Positions 17,100 to 25,109 of a DNA stretch of 62,912 bases are shown here, piece by piece (the stretch's first letter is position 1; each line of letters begins with the position of its first letter). The position numbers were made by a program, and so were the translations under genes. Source of the DNA: Candidatus Rokuibacteriota bacterium (GTDB lineage: Bacteria; Methylomirabilota; Methylomirabilia; Rokubacteriales; CSP1-6); contig JAHFDN010000016.1 in the NCBI GenBank assembly GCA_023248995.1, positions 1 to 62,912 on the forward strand, read 5' to 3'. The notes below the pieces were generated by a model. The model had not been told where the DNA came from. It did no database searches and worked only from the letters and a program-made list of their open reading frames with translations.

Positions 17100-18503
17100 T
17101 CACACGTTGGTGGGGACGGCCGGCGCGTCTTCGCCGAGGGCCTGCTCCAGGGCCTGGGCCAGGAGTTCGTCGTGCTCGTGGCTCGCCGCGAAGATCCGGC
17201 ACTGGGCCACCTTCCCCGGGAGGTACTTGAAGAGCTCGGTGAGCCGCTCCTTGGAGACTTTCTTGGAGGCGGAGTCGTAGATGTAGATCTGCCGGTCGCC
17301 CATCGCGAGCGGGTTCAGGGGGCGCGGGTCCTGGAGCGCCATGTCGATCTTGAACGGAAACGTCCTGAGGGCCGCCGGCAGGCGCTCCCGGACACGCGCC
17401 TCGACCTCCTCGGCCTTCATGAAATCCATGCCCCGCTGGAGCTGGTGCTTGTCCAGGGTCACCTCGTGCGACATGCGCCACTTGAGCCGCCGCTCCAGGA
17501 TCTGCCGCCATTCCGCCCCGAGCGCCTTCCGCTCCGGATCGTCCGCATCGTGCCAGCGCCCCACCTCCTCCAGGAGCGTCCACTCGGTCAGGTGCAGATA
17601 GGGGTGGAGCTCCCTCCTGGGGTCCCAGGGAAACGCGATCTTCATCGTGTCCCGGAAGATCTCCTTCAGATGCAGATCGATCCCCCGGGTCGTCCGATGG
17701 TAGTAGACGTTCGTGTACATGTAGAACCGGGCGTTGAGGAACATGATGAAGGCCTGCGTACCGCCGCGATCCAGGGTCAGCCCCTCGTCGGTGAAGAAGG
17801 AGTAGTAGATGATCCGATCGATGTCTATGGGCCCGACCGCCACACCGCACATGTACGAGTCACGCAGGACGTAGTCCATGTTGTCCGCGGTGTAAATGCC
17901 GGAGAGGATCGGCTTCAGGAACTGGAGCCACCGTGGATGGCCCGCCTCGGGCCGGGTGAACGCCTTGCCCATGAGGTAGCAGATCCAGTCGGGATCGATC
18001 CTCTCGCCCGGCGCGAACGTTCCCGACGGGCTTCGCCTCAAGCCCCGGACGATGTCGCCCAGCTCCTCCCCGATAATGCGCTGACCAACTCTTTCGTGAG
18101 TCAGGTCGAAGTCCACGAGAAAATTCTCGTCGAAGAAGTGCCCGAAGGGCCCGTGGCCGACGTCATGAAGCAACCCGGCCATGCGCAGCAGCTCCTCGAT
18201 GAGCGGCGCCGAGGGGCAGTCGGGGAAAACGGCTTTGAGCGAGGGATACAGCTGCTGGGCGAAGCGGCCCGCCAGGTGCATGGCCCCCAGCGCGTGCTGG
18301 AAGCGGCTGTGCTCCGCGGCGGGGAAGACCCACCGCGCGGACTGGAGCTGCGGGATCCGCCGGAGGCGCTGCACCCAGGAGGTATCCACCAGATCTTGCT
18401 CGGTGCTCTCTCCGGGCACGCCGTTCGGACGGGTGTAGAGAATATAGCGGTGGATCGGGTCCGCGATGAGGCCGCGCCCCTGGTAGGTGTCCACGCCCTT
18501 CAT
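17100..18503 (-). CDS. HD-domain dNTPase-like phosphohydrolase (dGTPase/SAMHD1-like)
   Basis: 467 aa from the ATG at 18503, preceded by GGAGGT 9-10 bases upstream; a longer frame would overlap rfbD. Metal-site motifs are visible: SRFQHALGAMHLAG (His70) and GLLHDVGHGPFGH (His113-Asp114). The spacing matches dNTP triphosphohydrolases and SAMHD1-like enzymes that hydrolyse dNTPs or nucleotides. The C-terminal 200 residues include a segment rich in aromatics and Arg. The true substrate is unproven; the YdhJ/COG1078 group is the closest match I recognise. Confidence 0.85.
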   Translation of the reverse strand: MKGVDTYQGRGLIADPIHRYILYTRPNGVPGESTEQDLVDTSWVQRLRRIPQLQSARWVFPAAEHSRFQHALGAMHLAGRFAQQLYPSLKAVFPDCPSAPLIEELLRMAGLLHDVGHGPFGHFFDENFLVDFDLTHERVGQRIIGEELGDIVRGLRRSPSGTFAPGERIDPDWICYLMGKAFTRPEAGHPRWLQFLKPILSGIYTADNMDYVLRDSYMCGVAVGPIDIDRIIYYSFFTDEGLTLDRGGTQAFIMFLNARFYMYTNVYYHRTTRGIDLHLKEIFRDTMKIAFPWDPRRELHPYLHLTEWTLLEEVGRWHDADDPERKALGAEWRQILERRLKWRMSHEVTLDKHQLQRGMDFMKAEEVEARVRERLPAALRTFPFKIDMALQDPRPLNPLAMGDRQIYIYDSASKKVSKERLTELFKYLPGKVAQCRIFAASHEHDELLAQALEQALGEDAPAVPTNV

Positions 18504-18529
18504 CTCAGCGGTGACCTCCGGATGCCAGT

Positions 18530-19381
18530 CTACCCCCCGAGTTCCGGGTGCGCCAGATAGTCGCGCAGGGCATCGGCCCAGGGGCGGAGCGGCGGCCACC
18601 CCTCGAGTTCCCAGCAGTAGTTTCGTAAGACGGAGTTCCGCGGGCGACTGGCCGGGCGGTCCAGGTTCTTGGACGTGATCGGCTCCAGGCGCGTCCCCGT
18701 GAGGCCGGTATTCTCAAGAACGGCGGCGGCGAGATCGTACCATGAGCACGAGCCGCTGTTCGTGATATGCCAGATGCCGTAGTGGGGACCCCTGACGAGC
18801 CGCGAGATGGCCCGCGCCAGATCGTGCGCGTAGGTGGGCGAGCCGACCTGATCGTCCACCACCCGGAGGTCGTCACCCGCCCGGGCCTTGGTCAGGATCG
18901 TCTTCACGAAGTTCTTCCCGCCCGGCCCGAAGAGCCAGGAAGAACGGACAATCCAGTGGCGCGGGGTCAGGGTCTGGACGTACCGCTCTCCGGCCAGCTT
19001 GGAGCCGCCGTAACACGAGAGCGGGTTCGGCACATCGAACTCGGTGTACGGCCCCGACTTCTCGCCGTCGAACACGTAGTCGGTGGAAAGATAGCAGCAG
19101 GCCGCCCCGAGCTCCTGGCAGGCGACGGCCAGGTTCCGGCTGCCCAGGGCGTTGACGCGCCAGGATCGGTCGGGGTCTTGCTCGCAGCCATCCACGTCGG
19201 TCCACGCCCCGGCGTGGATGACGACGTCGGGCCTCGCCCGGCCCAGCGCGGTCCGGGTCGCTCTGAGGTCGGTGATGTCCAGGTCCGCGTGGGCGAGGGG
19301 AACCAGCTCGAACTCCAGGCTCAGATTCTCCCTGAGCGCCTGGCCCAGCATGCCCGTGGCCCCCGTGAGGAGGATCGTCAT
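18530..19381 (-). CDS. rfbD: dTDP-4-dehydrorhamnose reductase
   Basis: 283 aa from the ATG at 19381, which overlaps the rfbB stop as TGATG. The Rossmann motif LLTGATGMLGQAL is at the N-terminus, followed by VDGCEQDPDRSWRVNALG and the catalytic YxxxK region YGGSKLAGERYV. It performs the last step of dTDP-L-rhamnose synthesis. It is the final gene of the rfbA-C-B-D operon on the minus strand. Confidence 0.95.
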   Translation of the reverse strand: MTILLTGATGMLGQALRENLSLEFELVPLAHADLDITDLRATRTALGRARPDVVIHAGAWTDVDGCEQDPDRSWRVNALGSRNLAVACQELGAACCYLSTDYVFDGEKSGPYTEFDVPNPLSCYGGSKLAGERYVQTLTPRHWIVRSSWLFGPGGKNFVKTILTKARAGDDLRVVDDQVGSPTYAHDLARAISRLVRGPHYGIWHITNSGSCSWYDLAAAVLENTGLTGTRLEPITSKNLDRPASRPRNSVLRNYCWELEGWPPLRPWADALRDYLAHPELGG

Positions 19382-20379
19382 CAGCGGTCGGCGTACTGCT
19401 TGCCGTAGTAGGTCTTGAACTCCCCCGACTTGATGGGGCGCCACCAAGCCTCGTGCTCACGGTACCACCGAACGGTCTCCGCCAGCGCCGCCCCGAACTC
19501 GTGCGCCGGCTTCCACCCGACCGCCCGGATCTTGTGGCAGTCCAGCGCGTAGCGGCGATCGTGGCCAGGCCGATCCGCGACGGACTGGATCAGGCTTTCG
19601 GGCTTGCCGAGGAGCCGGAGGATCTGCCGGGTGAGGACGATGTTCTCCACCTCCGTGTCGCCCCCGACGTTGTAGATCTCGCCCGGGACCCCCTGGTGGA
19701 GCACCAGGTCAATGGCCGCACAGTTGTCCAGGACGAACAGCCAGTCCCGCACGTTCCTCCCGTCGCCGTAGAGCGGGAGCGGACGGTCCTCCAGGGCGTT
19801 GGTGATGAAGAGCGGAATGACCTTCTCCGGGTACTGGTTCGGACCGAAGTTGTTGGAGCTCCGCGTGATCAGGACGGGCAGCCGGTAGGTGGTCCAGTAA
19901 GCGCTGACGAGGAGGTCCGCAGCGGCCTTGGAGGCCGAGTACGGGTTGGACGGGCGGAGCGGTGCCTCTTCCCGGACCGCACCCCGGTCGACGGAGCCGT
20001 ACACCTCGTCCGTCGAGATCTGCACGTAGCGAGGAATCCTGAGCTCCCGGGCCGCATCCAGCAGCGACGCGGTTCCCAGCACATCTGTTTTCAGGAACTC
20101 CCCCGCGCCCAGGATGGACCGGTCCACGTGGGATTCGGCGGCAAAATTCACCACCGCGTCCGACCCGCGCGCCGCCTCACGCACCAGCGCCCGGTCGCAG
20201 ATGTCCCCGTGGACGAACTGGTAGCGTGGATCCCGCTCGACCTCCCGGAGGTTTTCGAGATTGCCCGCGTAGGTGAGCTTGTCGAGGTTCACGACCGAGT
20301 AGGACGGGTACTTCCTGAGGACCTGCCTGATGAAGTGGGAGCCGATGAACCCCGCACCGCCCGTCACCAAGAGCTTCAT
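19381..20379 (-). CDS. rfbB: dTDP-glucose 4,6-dehydratase
   Basis: 332 aa extended short-chain dehydrogenase. It has the NAD+ motif VTGGAGFIGSHFIR, the catalytic region ISTDEVYGS (Asp-Glu pair) and YSASKAAADLLV (YxxxK), and NNFGPNQYPEKVIPLFI, all characteristic of RmlB. It converts dTDP-glucose to dTDP-4-keto-6-deoxyglucose. The start is 6 bases after the stop of the rfbC-like gene; rfbD overlaps its 3' end. Confidence 0.96.
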   Translation of the reverse strand: MKLLVTGGAGFIGSHFIRQVLRKYPSYSVVNLDKLTYAGNLENLREVERDPRYQFVHGDICDRALVREAARGSDAVVNFAAESHVDRSILGAGEFLKTDVLGTASLLDAARELRIPRYVQISTDEVYGSVDRGAVREEAPLRPSNPYSASKAAADLLVSAYWTTYRLPVLITRSSNNFGPNQYPEKVIPLFITNALEDRPLPLYGDGRNVRDWLFVLDNCAAIDLVLHQGVPGEIYNVGGDTEVENIVLTRQILRLLGKPESLIQSVADRPGHDRRYALDCHKIRAVGWKPAHEFGAALAETVRWYREHEAWWRPIKSGEFKTYYGKQYADR

Positions 20380-20385
20380 GCGTTC

Positions 20386-20922
20386 TTATTCACGGGCGAT
20401 CTCCCAGACGTCGGCCCCGGCGAAGTCCCAGGGGAGGCGGCCCTCGTCGGAGGAGTCGGGCGCGGGGGAAAAGTGCGTGTCGGTGAAGTAGATGATCCGG
20501 GCCCGCGTCGGCCCGACATTTCGACAGCCGTGGGCCACTCCCGGCGGAATCCGCACCAGGCGCGAGTGCCCGTCGCCGAGCACGAATCGCATCCGGGTCC
20601 CTTCCGTGGGGGAACCGGCGCGAACGTCGAGGAGCACCAGGAGCACCTTGTCTGACGCCGGGACAAACCAAAGATCGGTCTGCCGCTCGTGCAGGTGAAA
20701 GGCCTTGATGGCTCCGGGCTCCATCTCGCTCCAGTTCGCTTGGGCGAGGACGAAGCCTCCAAACACCGCCGAGGCGCCGGCCTGGAAGCGGCCGAGCTCG
20801 GTGAGCGAGCCGCCGTCGTCCGTGTGGCGGGCCAGCTCGACGATCTCCACGCCCTTGATCGGGGGCTTAGGAGCGTAGTCCTGAACCCGGAAGGTCCGCT
20901 TGGCCTCGTCGCTCAGTTCCAT
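20386..20922 (-). CDS. rfbC: dTDP-4-dehydrorhamnose 3,5-epimerase-like cupin
   Basis: 178 aa. The cupin core with AFHLHERQTDLWFV, VRIPPGVAHGCRN and an ending DEGRLPWDFAG matches RmlC-type epimerases, but the usual GLHYQ motif and several spacing features differ. It is therefore a divergent member. Its place between rfbA and rfbB in a four-gene operon supports epimerase function. Alternative: a related 3- or 5-specific sugar epimerase, which would change the final deoxysugar. Confidence 0.78.
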   Translation of the reverse strand: MELSDEAKRTFRVQDYAPKPPIKGVEIVELARHTDDGGSLTELGRFQAGASAVFGGFVLAQANWSEMEPGAIKAFHLHERQTDLWFVPASDKVLLVLLDVRAGSPTEGTRMRFVLGDGHSRLVRIPPGVAHGCRNVGPTRARIIYFTDTHFSPAPDSSDEGRLPWDFAGADVWEIARE

Positions 20923-20939
20923 CGAGGCGCCCCCGCCGC

Positions 20940-22001
20940 TCAGACGAGGCCCACCTGCGAGCGGTCGCCGAGCATCAGGTTATACGACTTGGGCTTCGAC
21001 CCGGAGCGATAGATCATCACGTTGCGCCCAACCAGGCTGGACTCGATGCGCCCCGCCACGTCCGAGATGCTCGAGCCCTCCAAGATGATCGAATGCTCCA
21101 CCTCGCTGCCTCGGACTACCACCTGGTCCCCCACCGCGGTGAAGGGTCCGATGTAGGCGTTCTCGATCATGGCGCCCTTGCCGATGATCGCGGGGCCGCG
21201 GACCACGCTCCGGACGATCTTCGCGCCGACCTCGACGATCACCTTGCCGTGGATCTCCGAGGCCTCGACCTCCCCTTCGACGCGGGCTTCGAGCATTTCG
21301 AGGACGAGGCGATTTGCCTCCAGCAAATCCTCGAGGCGGCCCGTGTCCTTCCACCATCCCTCGATCACGTGCGGCCGGACCGTCCGGCCCGTGTCAATCA
21401 GCCACTGGATCGCGTCGGTGATCTCCAGTTCGCCGCGGGCCGACGGCCGTATCGCCTTCACCGCCTCGAAGACGCTCCGATCGAACATGTAGACGCCGAC
21501 CAGCGCCAAGTCCGACGGAGGGATTCTGGGCTTCTCGACGAGGCGGACGACCTTCCCCTCCGCGAGCTCCGCCACGCCGAACTGCTCCGGGTTGGGGACG
21601 TGGGCCAGCAGGATCTGCGCGGCCGGCCGTTCTTCCCCAAAGCGCCTGACGAGCGCGGAGAGCTTTTGCCGAATCAGGTTGTCGCCGAGATACATGACGA
21701 ACGGGTCGGCGCCGAGGTACGGCTCCGAGACGAGCACGGCGTGCGCCAACCCGAGCGGGGCCTCCTGCTCGATGTAGCTGACGGCCACCCCGAAGCGCCC
21801 GCCATCGCCCACGGCGTCCCTGATGTCCCGCCCCGTGTCCCCGACCACGATGCCGATCTCCCGGATTCCCGATTCGGCCAGGGCCTCGATCCCGTAAAAA
21901 AGGATCGGCTTGTTGGCGACGGGCACCAACTGCTTGGCCGAGGTGTAGGTGATCGGGCGGAGACGGGTGCCCCGACCGCCGGCGAGGATGAGCCCCTTCA
22001 T
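20940..22001 (-). CDS. rfbA: glucose-1-phosphate thymidylyltransferase, long form with beta-helix domain
   Basis: 353 aa from the ATG at 22001; a GTG at 22019 adds six residues and cannot be excluded. The nucleotidyltransferase signature GLILAGGRGTRLRPIT opens the protein, followed by FVMYLGDNLI and EKPRIPPSDLALVGVYMF. The last 120 residues (IVEVGAKIVRSVVRGPAIIG and on) form a left-handed beta-helix repeat. This is the long RmlA type seen in archaea and antibiotic producers rather than the 290-aa enterobacterial form. It makes dTDP-glucose and is the first gene of the operon. Confidence 0.92.
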   Translation of the reverse strand: MKGLILAGGRGTRLRPITYTSAKQLVPVANKPILFYGIEALAESGIREIGIVVGDTGRDIRDAVGDGGRFGVAVSYIEQEAPLGLAHAVLVSEPYLGADPFVMYLGDNLIRQKLSALVRRFGEERPAAQILLAHVPNPEQFGVAELAEGKVVRLVEKPRIPPSDLALVGVYMFDRSVFEAVKAIRPSARGELEITDAIQWLIDTGRTVRPHVIEGWWKDTGRLEDLLEANRLVLEMLEARVEGEVEASEIHGKVIVEVGAKIVRSVVRGPAIIGKGAMIENAYIGPFTAVGDQVVVRGSEVEHSIILEGSSISDVAGRIESSLVGRNVMIYRSGSKPKSYNLMLGDRSQVGLV

Positions 22002-22054
22002 CGAAGTTCCAGAATCCACTAGGTTTTCCCTGCTGAGGCCCCTAAAATGAGGCG

Positions 22055-22084
22055 AGTATAACAGCCACCCCTCGGGGGAACAAG
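22055..22084 (-). promoter_or_regulatory. probable promoter of the rfbACBD operon
   Basis: On the minus strand a -10 TATACT (22060-22055) lies about 55 bases before the rfbA ATG, with a weak -35 TTGTTC 17 bases further upstream. The -35 is poor, so the call rests mainly on the -10. Confidence 0.35.
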
Positions 22085-22085
22085 G

Positions 22086-22107
22086 GTCAAGGTGATTCTA
22101 CCTTGAC
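22086..22107. promoter_or_regulatory. perfect inverted repeat overlapping the -35 of the rhodanese/MoeB gene
   Basis: GTCAAGGT (22086-22093), a 6-base spacer GATTCT, then ACCTTGAC (22100-22107): 8-bp perfect arms. The right arm contains most of the -35 TTGACT, the position expected for a repressor or activator operator. It lies in the divergent gap between rfbA and the rhodanese/MoeB gene. The binding factor is unknown. Confidence 0.5.
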
Positions 22108-22130
22108 TTGATCGGGAATGGTGGTATTCT
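22103..22130 (+). promoter_or_regulatory. promoter of the rhodanese/MoeB selenoprotein gene
   Basis: TTGACT (22103-22108), 16-base spacer, TATTCT (22125-22130), 31 bases before the chosen ATG at 22162. Confidence 0.5.
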
Positions 22131-22161
22131 ATTTTCGCTAACGTTGGCGGGGGACCAGGGC

Positions 22162-23394
22162 ATGAAAACGCTGAGGGAGATGCTGGCGGAGGCTCGGCGG
22201 GTCGTCCCGGAGCAAGGGCCGGCCGAGCTCAAGGCCCAATTGGACCGGGGGGAGGCGCTCGTCCTGATCGACGTGCGCGATCCTGACGAGTACCGCGACG
22301 GCTACATCGACCCTGCGGTCAATATCAGCCGCGGCTTTCTCGAATTCAGGGTCGCGAGCGCAGCCGCCGACCCCAACGTTCCCATCGTCCTCTACTGCCA
22401 GACCGGCCTCCGCTCGGTCCTGGCCGCCAAAGCGCTCAAGGAGCTCGGATTCACCAACGTGACCAACCTCGCGGGCGGCTACCAGCGGTGGGTGCAGTCG
22501 GGCCTGCCGATCGCCAAGGACTCGCCGCTCAACACCGATCAGATCCAGCGGTACAGTCGCCACTTCCTCCTGGGTCCGATCGGCGAAAAGGGCCAGCGGA
22601 AGCTCCTCGGCTCCAAGGTGCTCCTGATCGGCGCAGGTGGGCTCGGCTCGCCGACCGCGTACTACCTCGCCGCCGCCGGCGTGGGCACTCTCGGCATCAT
22701 GGACGGTGACCGCGTGGACATCACCAACCTCCAGCGCCAGATCCTCCACAAGACCTCGGACATCGGCCGGCCCAAGGTGGAATCGGCGACCGAAACCATC
22801 CGCGCCTTGAATCCCGATGTCACCGTCGTCCCCTACCCGGTCCGGCTCACGGTGGACAACGTCGAGGAGATCCTCAAGGACTACGACCTGGTCATTGACG
22901 GCTCGGACAACTTCGAGACTCGCTACCTCGTCAACGATGCCTGCTATCTCCAGGGCAAGACCAACGTCCACGGCTCCATCTTCCAATTCGAAGGGATGGC
23001 GACGGTCTTTGCCCCGGACCGGGGGCCCTGCTACCGCTGCCTCTACCCCACACCGCCGCCGCCGGGTCTCGTCCCCTCCTGAAGCGAGGCTGGCGTCCTG
23101 GGCGTGCTCCCAGGCATGATCGGGCTGGTGCAGGCGACGGAAGCGATCAAGCTGCTCGTCGGCTTCGGCGAGCCCCTGATCGGGCGCCTCCTGACCTACG
23201 ACGCCATCGGGATGAACTTTAGGGAAGTGAAACTCCGCCGGGATCCCAACTGCCCGCTCTGCGGCCAGAACCCGAGGATCAAAGACCTCTCGATTCACAT
23301 GGAAGGCGCGGGGGGCCAGGTCTGCGCCGTCGGCGACGACGGCCAGGGCGCCCCGGCAGCCTCTAGCGCCCCCGCGGCAAAGCCGGGCGGTTAG
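22162..23394 (+). CDS. rhodanese-MoeB/ThiF fusion (E1-like sulfur-transfer enzyme) with in-frame UGA, probable selenoprotein
   Basis: 410 aa if TGA at 23080-23082 (codon 307) is read as selenocysteine. N-terminal rhodanese: LIDVRDPDEYRDGYID and the active-site loop YCQTGLRS (Cys79). ThiF/MoeB adenylyltransferase: GAGGLGSP (157-164), DGDRVDITNLQRQ, SDNFETRYLVND. Zinc ligands are CYRC (290, 293) and CPLC (364, 367). Relatives read VPSC-AEAGVLGVLPG; here it reads VPS-TGA-SEAGVLGVLPG, so the TGA replaces the Cys equivalent to ThiF Cys184 and MOCS3 Cys239, which carries the sulfur-transfer intermediate. Frame and homology continue unchanged to the TAG at 23394. The start is the ATG at 22162, since rhodanese homology begins there. 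Alternatives are a nonsense mutation or sequencing error; the hairpin at 23097 argues against them. Confidence 0.82.
23083..23116 (+). promoter_or_regulatory. candidate bacterial SECIS element
   Basis: Starting 14 bases after the TGA, CCTGGG (23097-23102) pairs perfectly with CCCAGG (23109-23114) around a 6-base loop CGTGCT. The loop lies 20 bases after the UGA and has G at its second position followed by U, fitting the bacterial SECIS geometry read by SelB. The 3' arm needs a CCA proline codon, uncommon in this GC-rich genome. Confidence 0.65.
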
Positions 23395-23414
23395 GGTCGT
23401 CCGCAGCCTGCAGC

Positions 23415-24569
23415 CTACGGGTGCGGCCCGGGCGGCGACGCCGGACGGACCACCGGTTCGCGGTAGGGCCCCACGGTCACCGCCAAGTCTGCCTCCTGAC
23501 CTCCTCGAACGATCGTCAGCTTCACGATCTTGCCCACGGGGGCGGTGGCGATGATCCGCTGGAGGTCTCTCGGCGCATCGACGCGGGTACCGTCCACCGC
23601 CAGCACCACGTCGTTCGGCCTGAGCCCCCCCTTTTCGGCGGGCTCGCCCGGCATCACCCGGCGGACCACTACCCCGCGAGACTCCTTCAGACCGAGTTTG
23701 GCCAGATCCTCGTCGGAGACCTCGTCGATCCCGACGCCGAGCCATCCCCACTCGACCTTGCCCTTCTCGATGAGCTGGGGCAGGAGCGATTTTACAAGGT
23801 TCACAGGGATCGCAAAGCCGATCGAGCCGTTTCGCGCCGCCATGCTGTTGACGCCGACGACCTCCCCGGCCATGTTCACCAGCGGGCCGCCCGAGTTCCC
23901 CGGGTTGACGCTGGCATCGGTCTGAATGAAGTCGAAGCCCGGGGCGGCGACCTGGAGGGGAGGGCCCTTCCGGCTGACGATCCCCAGCGACACGGTCTGC
24001 TCGAGCCCGAAGGGATGACCGAGGGCCAGGACGAACTCCCCCACCCGGAGGCGATTGGAGTCGCCCAGCGACAGAACGGGAAGCCCACGGACACCCTCGA
24101 CCTTCACGAGAGCCAAGTCCACGCGGGTGTCCTTGCCGATCACCTTCCCCTCGAACCGACGACCGTCCTGGAGACGAACCTGGATCCGCGTGGCGTCGGA
24201 AACGACGTGCGCGTTGGTCACGACCAGCCCATCCTCCCGGATCAGAAAGCCGGACCCGGACGCGCTGCGGGGCTCATCGGGGAGCACTGGCTCGGAGCCC
24301 TCCCCTGCGGGTGCCTCCGCGCGGCGCACCCGCACCTGCACGAGCCCCGCCCGGAGACGTTCGGCCAGCTGGCCCAGGTGCTCATTGAGCCGAGCGATCT
24401 CGGCTGGCACTACCCCAGCCGTCCCCTCCGGCCAGCGGCCTTCGCCGGCCGGCCCACCGCTGGCACACCCGGCGAGCAAGAGGACGGAAACGATGACCGA
24501 AGCAACTCTTCGAAAGGAATCGGCGCGCAGCGGCTGCTCCTTCAGGACCATGCTCTGCAGAGCCTCCAC
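23415..24569 (-). CDS. HtrA/DegP-like serine protease with one PDZ domain, lipoprotein
   Basis: 384 aa (378 if the second Met at 24551 is the start). The N-terminus ends in the lipobox LLAGC, so the protease is predicted to be lipid-anchored, unlike soluble DegP. The catalytic triad is visible: His in VVTNAHVVSD, Asp in DTRVDLALVKVEG, Ser in NPGNSGGPLVN. One PDZ domain (GVVVRRVMPGEPAEKGGLRP) occupies the C-terminal 100 residues. It degrades or refolds damaged envelope proteins. It converges with the rhodanese/MoeB gene and lies downstream of moaB. Confidence 0.92.
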   Translation of the reverse strand: MEALQSMVLKEQPLRADSFRRVASVIVSVLLLAGCASGGPAGEGRWPEGTAGVVPAEIARLNEHLGQLAERLRAGLVQVRVRRAEAPAGEGSEPVLPDEPRSASGSGFLIREDGLVVTNAHVVSDATRIQVRLQDGRRFEGKVIGKDTRVDLALVKVEGVRGLPVLSLGDSNRLRVGEFVLALGHPFGLEQTVSLGIVSRKGPPLQVAAPGFDFIQTDASVNPGNSGGPLVNMAGEVVGVNSMAARNGSIGFAIPVNLVKSLLPQLIEKGKVEWGWLGVGIDEVSDEDLAKLGLKESRGVVVRRVMPGEPAEKGGLRPNDVVLAVDGTRVDAPRDLQRIIATAPVGKIVKLTIVRGGQEADLAVTVGPYREPVVRPASPPGPHP

Positions 24570-24590
24570 GGGTCAGTATACCCCCAAAGT

Positions 24591-25109
24591 CTATCGCGAC
24601 ACTTCCCGCACGAGGTGGCCCAGTTCGGGGATGATCAGCTTCCCGAGGGCGAGGCGGCACGCGTTGGGTGATCCGGGGAGGGAGAAGATGATCCGCCCCT
24701 GGCGGACACCGGCCTGGGCGCGGGAGAGCATGGCCGCTGCGCCGATCTCCTCGTAGGAGAGCAGGCGAAAGAGTTCGCCGAAGCCCGGGAGGCGCTTGTC
24801 CAGCATCCCCGTCACCGCTTCGAACGTCGAGTCCCGGGAGGTAATCCCCGTCCCGCCGGACAGGATCAGCACCTGGACTCCGGGGTCCTCACAGCCTCGA
24901 CGGATCACGTCTTGCACCTGGGCGGGCTCATCCTTGACGATCGCCGATCGGACGACCTCGTGCCCGGCCTTGCTCAAAAGGTCCCGGATCAGCTGACCGC
25001 TGACGTCAGTCTCGGCAGTCTTCGAGTCGGAAATGGTCAGCACGAGGCAGCGGACCCTCCTGGGCGCCTGGGCTTTGTGTTCCTGAGGGACGGAGGCTCG
25101 GTCGGTCAC
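24591..25109 (-). CDS. moaB: molybdenum cofactor biosynthesis protein MoaB/MogA family
   Basis: 172 aa MoCF-fold protein. The molybdopterin-binding motif appears as LILSGGTGITSRDSTFEAV, and FSLPGSPNACRLALGKLIIPEL closes the domain. In known members it adenylates molybdopterin or, in some bacteria, has no clear role. It sits 1.2 kb from the MoeB-like gene on the opposite strand, with the lipoprotein HtrA gene between. This gives loose support for molybdopterin or sulfur-carrier metabolism here. Confidence 0.9.
   Translation of the reverse strand: MTDRASVPQEHKAQAPRRVRCLVLTISDSKTAETDVSGQLIRDLLSKAGHEVVRSAIVKDEPAQVQDVIRRGCEDPGVQVLILSGGTGITSRDSTFEAVTGMLDKRLPGFGELFRLLSYEEIGAAAMLSRAQAGVRQGRIIFSLPGSPNACRLALGKLIIPELGHLVREVSR

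Noticed and set aside
22108-23082. Reading the MoeB-like gene as a complete 306- to 324-aa protein ending at the TGA, with a separate small gene at 23104-23394
   Set aside because: The downstream fragment is in the same frame and supplies the conserved AGVLGVLPG loop and second zinc CxxC. A protein stopped at the TGA would lack half of its zinc site. No frameshift is needed to join them.
22138-23751. 537-aa minus-strand open frame across the rhodanese/MoeB gene
   Set aside because: Shadow frame of GC-rich coding DNA with low-complexity translation; the plus strand encodes a well-conserved protein.
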